Origin: CATOSP01 sp965197545 | GTDB taxonomy: Bacteria; Chloroflexota; Dehalococcoidia; Lucifugimonadales; UBA3495 | Direction: 5' to 3' | Assembly (NCBI GenBank): GCA_965197545.1 | Contig: CBDANJ010000008.1 | Location: forward strand, 2,623,729 to 2,687,728 | Length of the DNA stretch: 64,000 nucleotides | Part shown: in pieces, positions 51,578 to 60,771 of the stretch | How the letters are laid out: each line of letters starts with the position of its first letter | Numbering within the stretch: the stretch's first letter is position 1 | Notes under the pieces: model-generated | Told to the model about the DNA's origin: nothing | What the model saw: the letters and a program-made list of their open reading frames with translations, nothing else | Databases searched by the model: none | Made by a program: the position numbers and the translations under genes

Positions 51578-52501
51578 TCACGCCTGGTCCAATCGCATCG
51601 CCCAGGGTTTGAGGATGCCGTAAAGGAAGTCGTTGACCGGGGTTGGAACGCCGAGTTCCCTGGCCATGCGCACCAGCGCCCCGGTCAACCCTTCAAGCTC
51701 AACTGGCCGTCCCTCGGTGAAGTCCTTGGCTAGGGACGCTCTCCCCTCGGCGGGGAAGCCGTCCAAAGAGGTCATCGCCCAGTCCAGGGAATCTTCCATG
51801 ATGGGGGCTCCCCTGGCCTTCCCCACTTCCAGCGCTTCCGCTATCGCCGCTCGAATAAGTTCCCTGGTCTCAGGGACCGTCCGCATCTCAGCGTAGACCG
51901 TATTGCTGGCCGCGTTCACCGCTGCGGACCCGGCGATATACGCAAACTTCTTCCAGAGCATCCCGGGCATGTTTTCGTGCAGCTCCACCCGCCAGTTGGC
52001 GTCCTGGAAGACTTGCAGCAGTTTCTGGCCTCTTTCGCTGAATCCCGGCTGCATCTCGCCAAACCCGGCTAGTCCGGGGCCTCCCTGGGTTACTACGCCC
52101 GGGCTCGCGATGCGTCCCTCCATGTAGGCGGACCCTATCATCACGCGGGACTCCCCAAAAGCTCCGGCAAGCTGATCGCCGTTGTCGATGCCGTTTTGAA
52201 GGGTTAGAACGGTCGTGTCGGGACCGACCACCGGCCTGACGGCGTCGATCGCCGAGGCATTGTGGTACATCTTGACCGTGAACAATACCAGGTCCTGCTC
52301 TCCGACTCCCGAAGCATCTTCAACAGCGTTGCCCGCAACCGTGAATGCGCCGCGGTTGACGCTCTCAACCCGCAGCCCCGACCCTCGAATCGCTTGAAGG
52401 TGTGCGCCTCGGGCGATGAAGGTCATGTCATGTCCGGCGCGGCCAAGCAGCCCGCCGAAGTAACCGCCGACGCCCCCGGCTCCCATTACCGTCACTTTCA
52501 T
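51578..52501 (-). CDS. Ketopantoate reductase family protein (PanE/ApbA)
   Basis: Protein of 307 residues. It starts with the NADP-binding Rossmann motif MKVTVMGAGGVGGYFGGLLG, has LQNGIDNGDQL with the conserved Asn, and the catalytic Lys region NMPGMLWKKFAYIAGSAAVNA. PanE reduces 2-dehydropantoate in CoA synthesis. Many paralogues in this family act on other 2-oxoacids, and no panB or panC is nearby, so the assignment is to family only. It lies 78 nt downstream of the acyl-CoA ligase and may be in the same transcript. Confidence 0.85.
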   Translation of the reverse strand: MKVTVMGAGGVGGYFGGLLGRAGHDMTFIARGAHLQAIRGSGLRVESVNRGAFTVAGNAVEDASGVGEQDLVLFTVKMYHNASAIDAVRPVVGPDTTVLTLQNGIDNGDQLAGAFGESRVMIGSAYMEGRIASPGVVTQGGPGLAGFGEMQPGFSERGQKLLQVFQDANWRVELHENMPGMLWKKFAYIAGSAAVNAASNTVYAEMRTVPETRELIRAAIAEALEVGKARGAPIMEDSLDWAMTSLDGFPAEGRASLAKDFTEGRPVELEGLTGALVRMARELGVPTPVNDFLYGILKPWAMRLDQA

Positions 52502-52579
52502 CGAAAACTCTCCTCACGAGTCACGGATGTTCGCGCAATGACCAGGTACGAGTGACTCACCTTACAGCACGGGGTCCGG

Positions 52580-54121
52580 CTAGCCGTATTGCTCCCGCAG
52601 GTCGCGTTTCATCACTTTGCCCATCACGTTGCGGGGAAGTTCGTCGATAAACACCACGGAACGCGGGCGCTTGAAACCCGCCAGATGCTCGTGGCAGAAC
52701 TCGATTAACTCCTCCTCGGTTACCGCCCCGCCGCGGACCACTACAGCGCGCACCTCTTCTCCCCATTCGATATCGGGGACCCCGATTACCGCTGCGTCGT
52801 CCACGTTGGGGTGGGACATTAGCACCTGCTCGACCTCTTCCGGTGACACCATCTCTCCGCCGCGCTTGATGAAATCCTTGGCGCGGCCTGAGAGGAAGAT
52901 GTAATCATCTTCATCTTGATAGCCCAGGTCCCCGGTGTAGACCCAGCCGGAACGCAGGGCGTCCCGCGTTGCATCTTCCTGTTGCCAGTAGCCCCGCATC
53001 ATCCGGGAACCGCGCGCCACGATCTCGCCGACCTCGCCCAACTCCACCGGGTTGCCAGCCTCATCCACTATTTGGACTTCCACATCCTCCAGCGGTTTGC
53101 CAATAGAACTCAGCCTCTTCAGCTTCTTCTCCACCTCTTCGTCGTCTCCGTCCAAGACGTGGTCTTCCGGGGGCAACATCGTAATGGTGGAGGCGGTCTC
53201 CGTCTGGCCGAAGGCGTTGATGAACCGGGCAGTCGGGAATCTCTGGATCGCCTGCTTGATCACGTCCACGGGCATGGGGGCCGCTCCGTAGGTAATGACG
53301 TCCAGCGATGTAAGGTCGAACTCTCCGAATCGTGGGTGCTCTATCACCTGCTTGAGCATCGTCGGCACCAGCATGGCCCGGTTGGCTTGGTGCCTCTGGA
53401 CCAACTCCATCCAGTCCACGGAGTCGAACTGCCTCATCACCGCAAGTGTGCGTCCGCCGTAGACGGCGGCCAGCGCCGCTTGAAGCCCGGCAATGTGGTA
53501 AAGAGGCACGGTCAAGAGGTTGGTCTCTTCCTCTTCAGGGTCCGCCGGAGTGACCGTGGCCAGCAGGTAACTGGCGAAACTGTCGTGGGTGAGCATGACG
53601 CCCTTGGGCACCCCGGTAGTGCCCGCGGTAAACATAATCACCGTTGTGTCTTCGTCACCGGCTTCAGGGAAGTTCAATTGGTCCGGAATCCCGTCCGCAA
53701 CCAGGTCCCGGTAGCTGGTGTGCCCGCCGGTGGCCTCGCCGTCCAGCACCACCACCCGGTTCGCGGCCAAATCGCCTTCTATGGGAACCAGTGGCAGATA
53801 CCGCTCTCCGATGAACAGCATGGACGGTTGGGCGATGCGAAGCATCTGGTCCAGTTCTTCCGACCTGGCCCTGAAATTGATCGGCACGTAAATGGCGTCT
53901 AGCTGGGCCGCCGCGAAGTAAAGCTCGATGTTTTGCGGGGTGTTGACCTGCATGATGGCGAGCCGGTCACCGCTGCCCACGCCCAGCCCTGCCATAGCGT
54001 TAGCCAGGGCGTTAACCCGCTCTTGCAGCTCGGCGTAGGTAATTTCACGGTCGTCGAAGTGAATCGCGACCCGGTCGGGAACAATTGCGCCAGCAATCAT
54101 CAGGAATTCGGTGGTGTTCAT
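52580..54121 (-). CDS. Acyl-CoA synthetase (AMP-forming)
   Basis: Protein of 513 residues from ATG 54121. It has the P-loop-like A3 motif TVIMFTAGTTGVPKGVMLTH, the A5 motif INAFGQTETASTITML, the A7/A8 region YTGDLGYQDEDDYIFLSGRAKDFIKRGGEMVSPEEVE, and the A10 Lys in LPRNVMGKVMKRDL. It activates a carboxylic acid as acyl-AMP and then as the CoA ester. Its start overlaps the stop of the upstream crotonase gene by 4 nt, so products of the two act together. The acid used is not known. Confidence 0.92.
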   Translation of the reverse strand: MNTTEFLMIAGAIVPDRVAIHFDDREITYAELQERVNALANAMAGLGVGSGDRLAIMQVNTPQNIELYFAAAQLDAIYVPINFRARSEELDQMLRIAQPSMLFIGERYLPLVPIEGDLAANRVVVLDGEATGGHTSYRDLVADGIPDQLNFPEAGDEDTTVIMFTAGTTGVPKGVMLTHDSFASYLLATVTPADPEEEETNLLTVPLYHIAGLQAALAAVYGGRTLAVMRQFDSVDWMELVQRHQANRAMLVPTMLKQVIEHPRFGEFDLTSLDVITYGAAPMPVDVIKQAIQRFPTARFINAFGQTETASTITMLPPEDHVLDGDDEEVEKKLKRLSSIGKPLEDVEVQIVDEAGNPVELGEVGEIVARGSRMMRGYWQQEDATRDALRSGWVYTGDLGYQDEDDYIFLSGRAKDFIKRGGEMVSPEEVEQVLMSHPNVDDAAVIGVPDIEWGEEVRAVVVRGGAVTEEELIEFCHEHLAGFKRPRSVVFIDELPRNVMGKVMKRDLREQYG

Positions 54122-54837
54122 AGGGCAACTCCCGTGGCGGCAAGTCTGGTTTCCAACTCCAGGGCGGCTTGGAGAGGCAGGTCCGCGCCAGCGGACAACG
54201 CCCGCTTGGCGGCGGCCATCACGGCGGGGTCCACTGCTGCCAGACCTCGCGCCGACTCCCACGCCGCGTCCAGCAAGGTTTCATCAGGAACAATGCGGGT
54301 CAACAGGCGGTATTTCAACGCTTCCCCGGCATCGAATCGCCGCCCTGTCAACAGTAGCTCGGAAGCGGCTCCCACCAGGGCGTTTCGGGGCAAAGTCTGG
54401 GTCCCTCCCGCAGCCGGAACCATCCCAAGCTGGGTCTCCGGCAAGGCAAAGATAGTCCCTTGACCAGCGACGCGCAAGTCGCCCAGTAGGCATATCTCGA
54501 CGCCCGATCCGATACAGAATCCATGGACCGCGATCACTATTGGCCTGGTCAATCGAAGGAACTGTCCCCACACGTCCCGCTCCCACCGGACCCGCCGGGC
54601 CACCACCTGGGAAGGCGCGGTCCCGAACTCGGTCAGGTCTGCCCCGGCGCAGAAAGCGCGGCCTTCTCCCGTGATCAGCAGGCACCTGGCGTCAGGGTCG
54701 GCTTCAACCGCGAACAACGCTTCGGAGAAATCGTCCCTCATCTGCATATTGTAGGCGTTTAGGACATTGGGCCGGTTCAGGGAAATATGGGCGACACCGC
54801 CCTCCTTGGAGAAAAGGATCGTTTCGAAGGCGGACAC
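54118..54837 (-). CDS. Enoyl-CoA hydratase/isomerase family protein
   Basis: Protein of 239 residues: HISLNRPNVLNAYNMQM, AFCAGADLTEFG (first oxyanion segment) and HGFCIGSGVEICLLGDLRVAG. In the site following FALPETQLGMVPAAGGTQTL the Glu equivalent to the second catalytic residue of enoyl-CoA hydratase is present (PETQLG), and the GGTQ pattern is typical of true hydratases. It is slightly short at the C-terminus. It starts with GTG 5 nt after the PHP gene and overlaps the acyl-CoA ligase, giving a compact operon for CoA-ester breakdown. Confidence 0.87.
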   Translation of the reverse strand: MSAFETILFSKEGGVAHISLNRPNVLNAYNMQMRDDFSEALFAVEADPDARCLLITGEGRAFCAGADLTEFGTAPSQVVARRVRWERDVWGQFLRLTRPIVIAVHGFCIGSGVEICLLGDLRVAGQGTIFALPETQLGMVPAAGGTQTLPRNALVGAASELLLTGRRFDAGEALKYRLLTRIVPDETLLDAAWESARGLAAVDPAVMAAAKRALSAGADLPLQAALELETRLAATGVAL

Positions 54838-54842
54838 GCCAG

Positions 54843-55385
54843 CTATCCCTGGGCTGACGCCCGGCGATAGAGCTCACCCATCTCGACTTCCGTGTAGCGG
54901 AGACCGATGTTCTCCAGATTATGGGCGTCGCTTACTTCAACTAGCATCAAGTCGTGGTCTTCGGCGATCTTCCTCACCTGTGGCTTCCGAATATGCCAGT
55001 TATGGCTGTAATTGTCGATCTCGATGGCGTGGATGTTTTCTTCGATCAGGATCTTAGGGGAGTAATAGCCCGGGTGACAGTAGATCCGGAAAACCCCGCC
55101 GTCGTCCAGGAACAATTCGCTGACTTGGTATTCGTCGAAGGGGTTTGAAGGGGGGCGTATCTCGATTTCCCATCCCGGAATAATGATCGCCTCTCCAGGG
55201 AAATGCCTCTCCACCAACTCCTTGAACTCATAGGACCACTCCTTATTGTGGTGGTCGGTTATGGCGATGCCATCAATCTTCATAGCTTTGATTTGGGCCA
55301 ATACCTTTTCCGCGATGGACAGAGATGGAGGCTGGAAGTTAAACGCCTCCCAGATGTGAGTATGCAGGTCGAGTTTGACTTTCAA
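54843..55385 (-). CDS. PHP-domain metal-dependent hydrolase
   Basis: Protein of 180 residues with the PHP metal-binding motifs: DLHTHIWEAF, ITDHHNKEW, the Glu in PGWEIEI, CHPGYY and the late SDAHN. All main ligands are present, so it is likely an active phosphoesterase or related hydrolase. PHP proteins include histidinol phosphatase and polymerase-associated domains; a small stand-alone copy in a crotonase operon is odd, and its substrate cannot be told. The start is TTG. Confidence 0.85.
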   Translation of the reverse strand: MKVKLDLHTHIWEAFNFQPPSLSIAEKVLAQIKAMKIDGIAITDHHNKEWSYEFKELVERHFPGEAIIIPGWEIEIRPPSNPFDEYQVSELFLDDGGVFRIYCHPGYYSPKILIEENIHAIEIDNYSHNWHIRKPQVRKIAEDHDLMLVEVSDAHNLENIGLRYTEVEMGELYRRASAQG

Positions 55386-55429
55386 CGGTTTACGCCACCT
55401 TCACTAACAGGTCAAATTCCAGCCTTCGA

Positions 55430-56221
55430 TCACTGACCGGTATAATGGGGAGACCGCTTGTGCAGAAACGACTCGATCCCCTCCCCACGGTCGCCGGTGC
55501 TTTGCAAGACGACGTTCAGGTCCGCCTCCAAGCGGAGTCCCTGCTCCAGGGTCAGGTCCAACCCCTGGCTCAGGGCTTCCTTTGCGTAACGGGCCGCCAC
55601 CGGCCCGCCGGATAGGATGGCATCGGCAAGGTCGCGGGTCTCGGCATCCAGACGGCCCGGTCCCGCCACCCGGTTCACCAGCCCGATCTCAAGGGCTTGC
55701 GCGGAGTCGATTATCCTGGACGTAAGCAGAAGGTCTCGCGCCCAGGCCTGCCCAACCAAACGAGGCAACCGCTGGGTGGCCCCATCCCAGGGTAGCCTGC
55801 CGTAGGCCAGGTCTGAAATCCCGAACCGGGCGTGTTCAGACGCAACTCTAAGGTCTCCGGCAAGGGCAAGTTCCAACCCCTGGTCTATGGCGTCGCCGTT
55901 TATAGCCACGATCACGGGCATGGGCAGAGACGCCACGGCGGCGGCGCATTGCATCGAGGTCAGCCATTGCATCCCAGCCGTCCCAGCGCTAAGCGATAGT
56001 CCCGCCGGAGCGGCTTCCCGTCCCACCGAAAACGCCGTCCCCGATCCTGTAAGGACGACCAGGTGCACCTGGTCGTCCGGCGCGATCTCCCCACATACCT
56101 CGCCCAGTTCGGCGGCCGTCAACGCGTCGATGCGGTTCAAAACATCGGGCCGCGCAAGGGTGATCGTGGCCACCGGAGGGGTTATCCCAAGGGTCAAACA
56201 GCGGTATCGAATCGTATCCAT
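55430..56221 (-). CDS. Enoyl-CoA hydratase/isomerase family protein, divergent
   Basis: From ATG 56221 it has 263 residues: ATITLARPDVLNRIDALTAA, AFSVGREAAPAG (first oxyanion segment, unusual) and INGDAIDQGLELALAGDLRVAS. The site after FGISDLAYGRLPWDGATQRL keeps the general hydratase layout but not the usual Glu, so activity is uncertain. A TTG at 56272 would give 280 residues but lies inside the groES promoter. It is the first gene of the minus-strand operon that continues with the PHP protein. Confidence 0.83.
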   Translation of the reverse strand: MDTIRYRCLTLGITPPVATITLARPDVLNRIDALTAAELGEVCGEIAPDDQVHLVVLTGSGTAFSVGREAAPAGLSLSAGTAGMQWLTSMQCAAAVASLPMPVIVAINGDAIDQGLELALAGDLRVASEHARFGISDLAYGRLPWDGATQRLPRLVGQAWARDLLLTSRIIDSAQALEIGLVNRVAGPGRLDAETRDLADAILSGGPVAARYAKEALSQGLDLTLEQGLRLEADLNVVLQSTGDRGEGIESFLHKRSPHYTGQ

Positions 56222-56265
56222 CTCCGCTACGGATTCTGGCTGAATGTTAGGCTCAGCAGGGAGTC

Positions 56266-56324
56266 TTGACAAGGGTCTATGCCTGACTTAACATGAATTG
56301 GCACTCGCAGGAATCGAGTGCTAA
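56266..56324 (+). promoter_or_regulatory. groESL promoter with CIRCE operator
   Basis: TTGACA at 56266-56271, 17 bp, TAACAT at 56289-56294. Directly downstream, TTGGCACTC-N9-GAGTGCTAA at 56298-56324 is a CIRCE element with one change in the left arm. HrcA would bind here and repress groESL until heat or unfolded protein sequesters GroEL. Confidence 0.9.
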
Positions 56325-56380
56325 CACGTGCGCGATAACGAATTCGTACGAAAACAACAGCATAGAGGAAGGAGGCAAAA

Positions 56381-56671
56381 GTGGCAAACTTCGTTCCGCT
56401 GGGCGAGCGGGTAGTGATCAAGCCCATCGAGCAAGAGCAGACCACCAAGGGCGGTATCTTTCTACCCGACACTGCCAAGGAGAAGCCTCAGGAAGGGGAG
56501 GTGGTCGCAGTTGGACCAGGGCGCGTCAGCGATGACGGCTCTCGGATTCCAATGGAACTATCTAGTGGCGATCGCGTGATTTACTCCAAGTTCGCCGGCA
56601 CCGAATATAAGGACGGCGAGGATGAGTACCTGATCCTGAGGGAAAGCGATATCCTGGCCAAGATAGGCTAA
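56381..56671 (+). CDS. groES: Co-chaperonin GroES
   Basis: Protein of 96 residues, the standard length: VPLGERVVIKPIEQEQTTKG starts the beta barrel, GGIFLPDTAKEKPQEGEVVA contains the mobile loop, and YSKFAGTEYKDGEDEYLILRESDILAKIG ends the protein. It caps the GroEL ring during folding. GAGGAAGGAGG precedes the GTG start at 56381. It is controlled by CIRCE and followed after 52 nt by groEL. Confidence 0.97.
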   Translation: MANFVPLGERVVIKPIEQEQTTKGGIFLPDTAKEKPQEGEVVAVGPGRVSDDGSRIPMELSSGDRVIYSKFAGTEYKDGEDEYLILRESDILAKIG

Positions 56672-56723
56672 ATCAGGTGGTGGGCTCTGACCCGCCCCAT
56701 CCAATCGAGGAGGTTTAGATAGG

Positions 56724-58343
56724 ATGCCCGCTAAACAGATGGCTTACTCGGAAGAGGCGCGAAAGCTGCTCCGGTCAGGCATCGATACACTGGCAGATTC
56801 CGTCAAGGTGACCCTGGGCCCCAAGGGACGCAACGTGGTCCTCGACAAGTCTTTTGGACCCCCGCAGGTCTGCAGCGATGGTGTCACCATAGCCAAGGAG
56901 ATCGAGCTGCCGGACAAGTTCGAGAATATGGGCGCTCAGCTCCTGAAAGAAGCCGCGACCAAGACCAACGACGCCGCTGGTGACGGCACGACAACTTCCG
57001 TGGTTTTGGCCCAGGCTATCATCAACGACGGGTTTAAGAACGTCACCGCCGGTAGCAACCCGATGGCGATCAAGCGTGGTATCGAACGCGCAGTCGCTGC
57101 CGTCGTAGCAGAGATCGGCGGTATGTCAGAGCTCGTTGAAACCCGCGAGCGCATCGGCCAGGTGGCCAGCCTCTCAGCCCACGAAGAAGCGATCGGCGAG
57201 ACCATCGCCGAGTCCATGGAGAAGGTGGGCAAGGACGGCGTCATCACCGTCGAGGAGTCCAAGGGTCTCTCCGACGAGATCGAATACGTCGAAGGTATGC
57301 AGATCGACCGCGGCTACATCTCTCCCTACTTCATCACCAACGCTGACCGGATGGAGTCTGTGATTGAGGACGCCACCGTGGTTATCACCGACAAGAAGGT
57401 CTCCGCCGTCGCGGAGATGCTCCCCGCGTTGGAAAAGCTCCTGCAGGTTGGCCGCAAGAACGTCGTCATCATAGGTGAGGACGTCGACGGCGAGGCTCTG
57501 GCCACCCTGGTGGTCAACAAGCTTCGCGGCACCCTCAACATCCTGGGAGTCAAGGCTCCTGGATTCGGAGACCGCCGGAAGGCCATGCTGGAAGACATCG
57601 CCATCCTGACCGGTGGCACCGTCATCAGCGAGGAGACCGGACGGAAGCTGGACAGCGCGACCCTGGAGGACTTTGGGCAGGCCCGCCGGATCTCGGCCAC
57701 CAAGGACGAGACCACCATCGTGGAGGGCCGCGGCTCCGAGGACCAGATTCAGGCTCGCATCAACCAGATTAAAGCCCAAATCGAAGACACCACTTCCGAG
57801 TTCGACCGAGAGAAGCTCCAGGAACGGATGGCCAAGCTCTCCGGCGGCGTCGCCGTCATCAAAGTCGGCGCGGCTACCGAGATCGAGCTCAAGGAGCGCA
57901 AGGCCCGGGTCGAAGACGCCCTTTCAGCCACCCGGTCCGCTGTGGAAGAGGGAATCGTCGCCGGCGGCGGCGTCGCCCTGGTCCGCGCCCAGCGCGCCCT
58001 GGACGGCATCGGCGACATCCCAGCCGACGAGAAGGTTGGGGTGGACATCATCCGCCGCGCCCTGGAACAGCCTCTCAAGCTCATCGTCGAGAACGCCGGC
58101 TTTGAAGGCGCGGTAGTGCTGAACGAGGTCAAGCAACAGGCCGACGACTACGGCTACGATGCCGAGGTTGGCGAGTTCGGCCCGATGCTCGAGCGCGGAA
58201 TCGTCGACCCAGCCAAGGTGACTCGCTCGGCCCTGCAAAACGCGGCCAGCGTGGCAAGCATGGTGCTTACCACCGAGTCGATGATTACCGAAATCCCCGA
58301 CAAGAACCCCGCCGGCCCGGCTATGCCTCCGATGGACTACTAG
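56724..58343 (+). CDS. groEL: Chaperonin GroEL
   Basis: Protein of 539 residues. It has VTLGPKGRNVVLDKSFGPP, the ATP-site DGTTT (AAGDGTTTSVVLAQAI), an apical domain with GYISPYF, and AAVEEGIVAGGGVAL-like sequence (SAVEEGIVAGGGVALV). The C-terminus is DKNPAGPAMPPMDY rather than the Gly-Met repeats of E. coli GroEL, as in several Chloroflexi-type chaperonins. It is the only groEL in the window. GAGGAGG precedes the ATG, and a strong terminator hairpin follows. Confidence 0.97.
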   Translation: MPAKQMAYSEEARKLLRSGIDTLADSVKVTLGPKGRNVVLDKSFGPPQVCSDGVTIAKEIELPDKFENMGAQLLKEAATKTNDAAGDGTTTSVVLAQAIINDGFKNVTAGSNPMAIKRGIERAVAAVVAEIGGMSELVETRERIGQVASLSAHEEAIGETIAESMEKVGKDGVITVEESKGLSDEIEYVEGMQIDRGYISPYFITNADRMESVIEDATVVITDKKVSAVAEMLPALEKLLQVGRKNVVIIGEDVDGEALATLVVNKLRGTLNILGVKAPGFGDRRKAMLEDIAILTGGTVISEETGRKLDSATLEDFGQARRISATKDETTIVEGRGSEDQIQARINQIKAQIEDTTSEFDREKLQERMAKLSGGVAVIKVGAATEIELKERKARVEDALSATRSAVEEGIVAGGGVALVRAQRALDGIGDIPADEKVGVDIIRRALEQPLKLIVENAGFEGAVVLNEVKQQADDYGYDAEVGEFGPMLERGIVDPAKVTRSALQNAASVASMVLTTESMITEIPDKNPAGPAMPPMDY

Positions 58344-58372
58344 CCGAGGATACCCAGCATACCGGCCCTGGC

Positions 58373-58410
58373 AGCGACCGCCCCGAGACTCTTGGGGCGG
58401 TCGCTCTTTG
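58373..58410 (+). terminator. groESL terminator
   Basis: A perfect 12-bp stem AGCGACCGCCCC/GGGGCGGTCGCT with a 9-nt loop, followed by CTTTG, 30 nt after the groEL stop. Confidence 0.75.
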
Positions 58411-58555
58411 ACCGGCGGACCCCAAGTTCCCTGCCGGGGCCACATTCGTAGACAACCATACCTAGGCTACTTACCCCTAGAGTCGACCTACCACGGACAG
58501 CCGACCCTCTCCCATGGGGAGCGGGGACTATCTCCGAAGGACTGAGTTCCAGCAA

Positions 58556-59245
58556 GTGAACAAAGCGGAGACCTTTAGCAAGGTATTTGAAAGCCCCGAG
58601 GCCGCCCTCGAGGGCTTGTCCTCCGGGTCCACGGTGGTCATCGCGGGTTACACCGGCGTCGGTGTCCCCGAGAGTTTGATCAGAGCTATGTTCAAAGCCC
58701 CGGTCCGGGAACTCACCTGCGTATGTCAGGGAGCGTGGCCTCATCGTCCTGAATCCGTGGACGTGGCAGACCTCGTGGCCGCCGGTAAGGTGCGGAAACT
58801 TATCACTCCCCTTGGCTTCGACCCCGCGCAACCCGGAGTGGTCAAGGAACTGTGGGAATCCGGCCAGCTAGAAATCGAGGCTGTTCCCCAAGGAGTCCTT
58901 GCCGAGTTGCTTCGCGCGGGCGGGGCCGGTCTTGGCGGAGTCTTCATCCCCGATGGGATGGGAACGAGGTTCCAGCACAACCGGGAAGTCCGCAGCTTCG
59001 ATGGCCGGGACTATATCTTCCGGGAAGCCATCCGCGCCGACTTCGCACTCTTGCGGGCCAGCGCCTCCGACACTGTCGGAAACCTGGTCTACCGCGGGTC
59101 CCAGCGTAACTGGAACCCGCCCATGGCGATGTCGGCCCGTATCTCCATTGCCGAAGTCGACCAGATATTCGAGCCGGGAGGAATCGATCCCGAGTTGGTC
59201 ATCACGCCCGGCATATTCGTCAACCGAGTAGTGCAGACAGTCTAG
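58556..59245 (+). CDS. Class I CoA-transferase, A (alpha) subunit
   Basis: Protein of 229 residues from GTG 58556: VNKAETFSKVFESPEAALEG opens as in this family, followed by the oxyanion motif AGYTGVGVPESLIRAM (GxGxP), PQGVLAELLRAGGAG and EAIRADFALLRASASDTVGN. Class I enzymes (acetoacetate or 3-oxoadipate type) have A and B subunits and shuttle CoA between acids through a Glu on B. An ATG at 58514 is possible but lacks a ribosome site. It is paralogous to the second half of the next gene. Substrate unknown. Confidence 0.88.
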   Translation: MNKAETFSKVFESPEAALEGLSSGSTVVIAGYTGVGVPESLIRAMFKAPVRELTCVCQGAWPHRPESVDVADLVAAGKVRKLITPLGFDPAQPGVVKELWESGQLEIEAVPQGVLAELLRAGGAGLGGVFIPDGMGTRFQHNREVRSFDGRDYIFREAIRADFALLRASASDTVGNLVYRGSQRNWNPPMAMSARISIAEVDQIFEPGGIDPELVITPGIFVNRVVQTV

Positions 59246-59289
59246 CCACAATCCGGCCGCAACCACCGTCCGCAAGTATAGGAAAGATA

Positions 59290-60723
59290 ATGCCCGGACC
59301 CGAGAGGATCAACGCCCCCCTGATGGCCGCCAGAGCTGCCAGAGAGCTGGTGTCTGGAGAGGTCGCCGCCATAGGCTCAGGTCTCCCGGCACTGGTTCCC
59401 GGAGTGTTTCCCGCTGGTTCGGGCGTTACCTTCGTTTCCGGGTCCGGGGCTGTGGGCTACCAGGCATTGGGCGGTACGAACGTTCCCGGCGATAGCGCAG
59501 GAGTCTCAAGCCTGGTCGATTCTTCCGGGCAAGGCATCATGCTTGCACCCGGTGGATCGGTCCTCAGCACAGTTGACCTCGCAGGCATCACCAGAGCGGG
59601 TTACGTGGATACCGCGGTGATTCAACCGGCGCAGTTGGGCGCGGATGGGGCCTTTTGTCACTGGACTAGCGCCTCCGCGCCAGGGATTTCTGCGCCTTCG
59701 GACTCGGTTGATCTAGCCAGCGGCGCGGGTCGAATCGTAGCCATGATGACCCACACCACCCCAGACGGCCAGCCCGCCATCGTTGCCGAATGCACTTTCC
59801 CGCCTGACGGGGTTATTCGTCAGGGAACCATCATCACAGACCTGGCGGTACTGAGAGTGGACCCGGACGGTCTGGTGATTACCGAAGTCGCCCCCGGATG
59901 GAGTGTTGACGACGTCGTAGCCCTCACCGGAGCCCCCGTGCGCGTGGCCGCCGCGCTGAACGAGATGGTTCTTGACGTCCCGTCCTTTGAGCCGATTAAC
60001 AAGGTCTACTCCAGCGGGCTCGAAGCGGTGGCAGACATGCCCGATGGTTCGACAGTGATGATAGACGGATTTGCCGGGCCCGGAGGGATGCCCCATTACC
60101 TGATGGTGGCGCTGCGCGATCACGGGGCGAAACAGCTCACGATGGTCAGCAACACCGCTGGCATTGCGAGGGTCATTGGCTTCGGCACTCCCCCTGGCCG
60201 TCAAGCCATCGACCATAGCATTCTGATCGAAAACCATCAGATCAAGAAGGCCATCGCCTCCTACCCGGTTTCTCCTTCCCCCACGCGGCCCAGCGCCTTT
60301 GAGCTTGCCTGGCAACAGGGAGAAGTGGAGATAGAGGTCGTCCCCCAGGGCACTCTTGCGGAACGGATCCGGGCGGCGGGCGCGGGAGTCGCCGCCTTCT
60401 ACACCCCCACTGGGGTTGGCACACTGTTGACCGAAGGCAAGGAGACCAGGGTTATCGGCGGGAAAGAATACGTTCTGGAACCCGCCCTGCGAGCCGACTA
60501 CTGTCTGATTCGCGGATACAAGGCGGACACCCTGGGCAATGTCATATACAAGGGCACTTCTAGAAACTTTAACGCTGTGATGGCGCCAGCGGCCCGGACC
60601 ACCATAATCGAAGTGGATGAGATAATACGTCCGGGAGAACTGGACCCGGAGGCCGTGGTAACCCCCGGGGTTTTCATCGACCGGGTCGTCCAACGCCCCG
60701 CCGATTTTTCGCCCTACGAGTAA
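59290..60723 (+). CDS. Fused class I CoA-transferase: B domain without catalytic Glu, then A domain
   Basis: Protein of 477 residues with the subunits in reverse order. Residues 1-225 are B-like (RAARELVSGEVAAIGSGLPA, SAGAVGYQAL region, ITDLAVLRVDPDGLVITEVAPG). The catalytic position reads SGSG (residues 50-53) instead of SESG, so the Glu is Gly51. Residues 230-477 are A-like, with the oxyanion motif IDGFAGPGGMPHYLM and LRADYCLIRGYKADTLGNVI. It lies between a separate A gene and a separate B gene that keeps its Glu. It may combine with them into a four-domain enzyme with one full active site per pair. Confidence 0.88.
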   Translation: MPGPERINAPLMAARAARELVSGEVAAIGSGLPALVPGVFPAGSGVTFVSGSGAVGYQALGGTNVPGDSAGVSSLVDSSGQGIMLAPGGSVLSTVDLAGITRAGYVDTAVIQPAQLGADGAFCHWTSASAPGISAPSDSVDLASGAGRIVAMMTHTTPDGQPAIVAECTFPPDGVIRQGTIITDLAVLRVDPDGLVITEVAPGWSVDDVVALTGAPVRVAAALNEMVLDVPSFEPINKVYSSGLEAVADMPDGSTVMIDGFAGPGGMPHYLMVALRDHGAKQLTMVSNTAGIARVIGFGTPPGRQAIDHSILIENHQIKKAIASYPVSPSPTRPSAFELAWQQGEVEIEVVPQGTLAERIRAAGAGVAAFYTPTGVGTLLTEGKETRVIGGKEYVLEPALRADYCLIRGYKADTLGNVIYKGTSRNFNAVMAPAARTTIIEVDEIIRPGELDPEAVVTPGVFIDRVVQRPADFSPYE

Positions 60724-60771
60724 CGGCCCCGCGCATGGCCAAATCGCCACGCTGGAAGGACACGGATACCC

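Noticed and set aside
59713..60750. 345-codon minus-strand frame opposite the fused CoA-transferase
   Set aside because: High-GC antisense frame; the plus strand is well supported by motifs on both domains.
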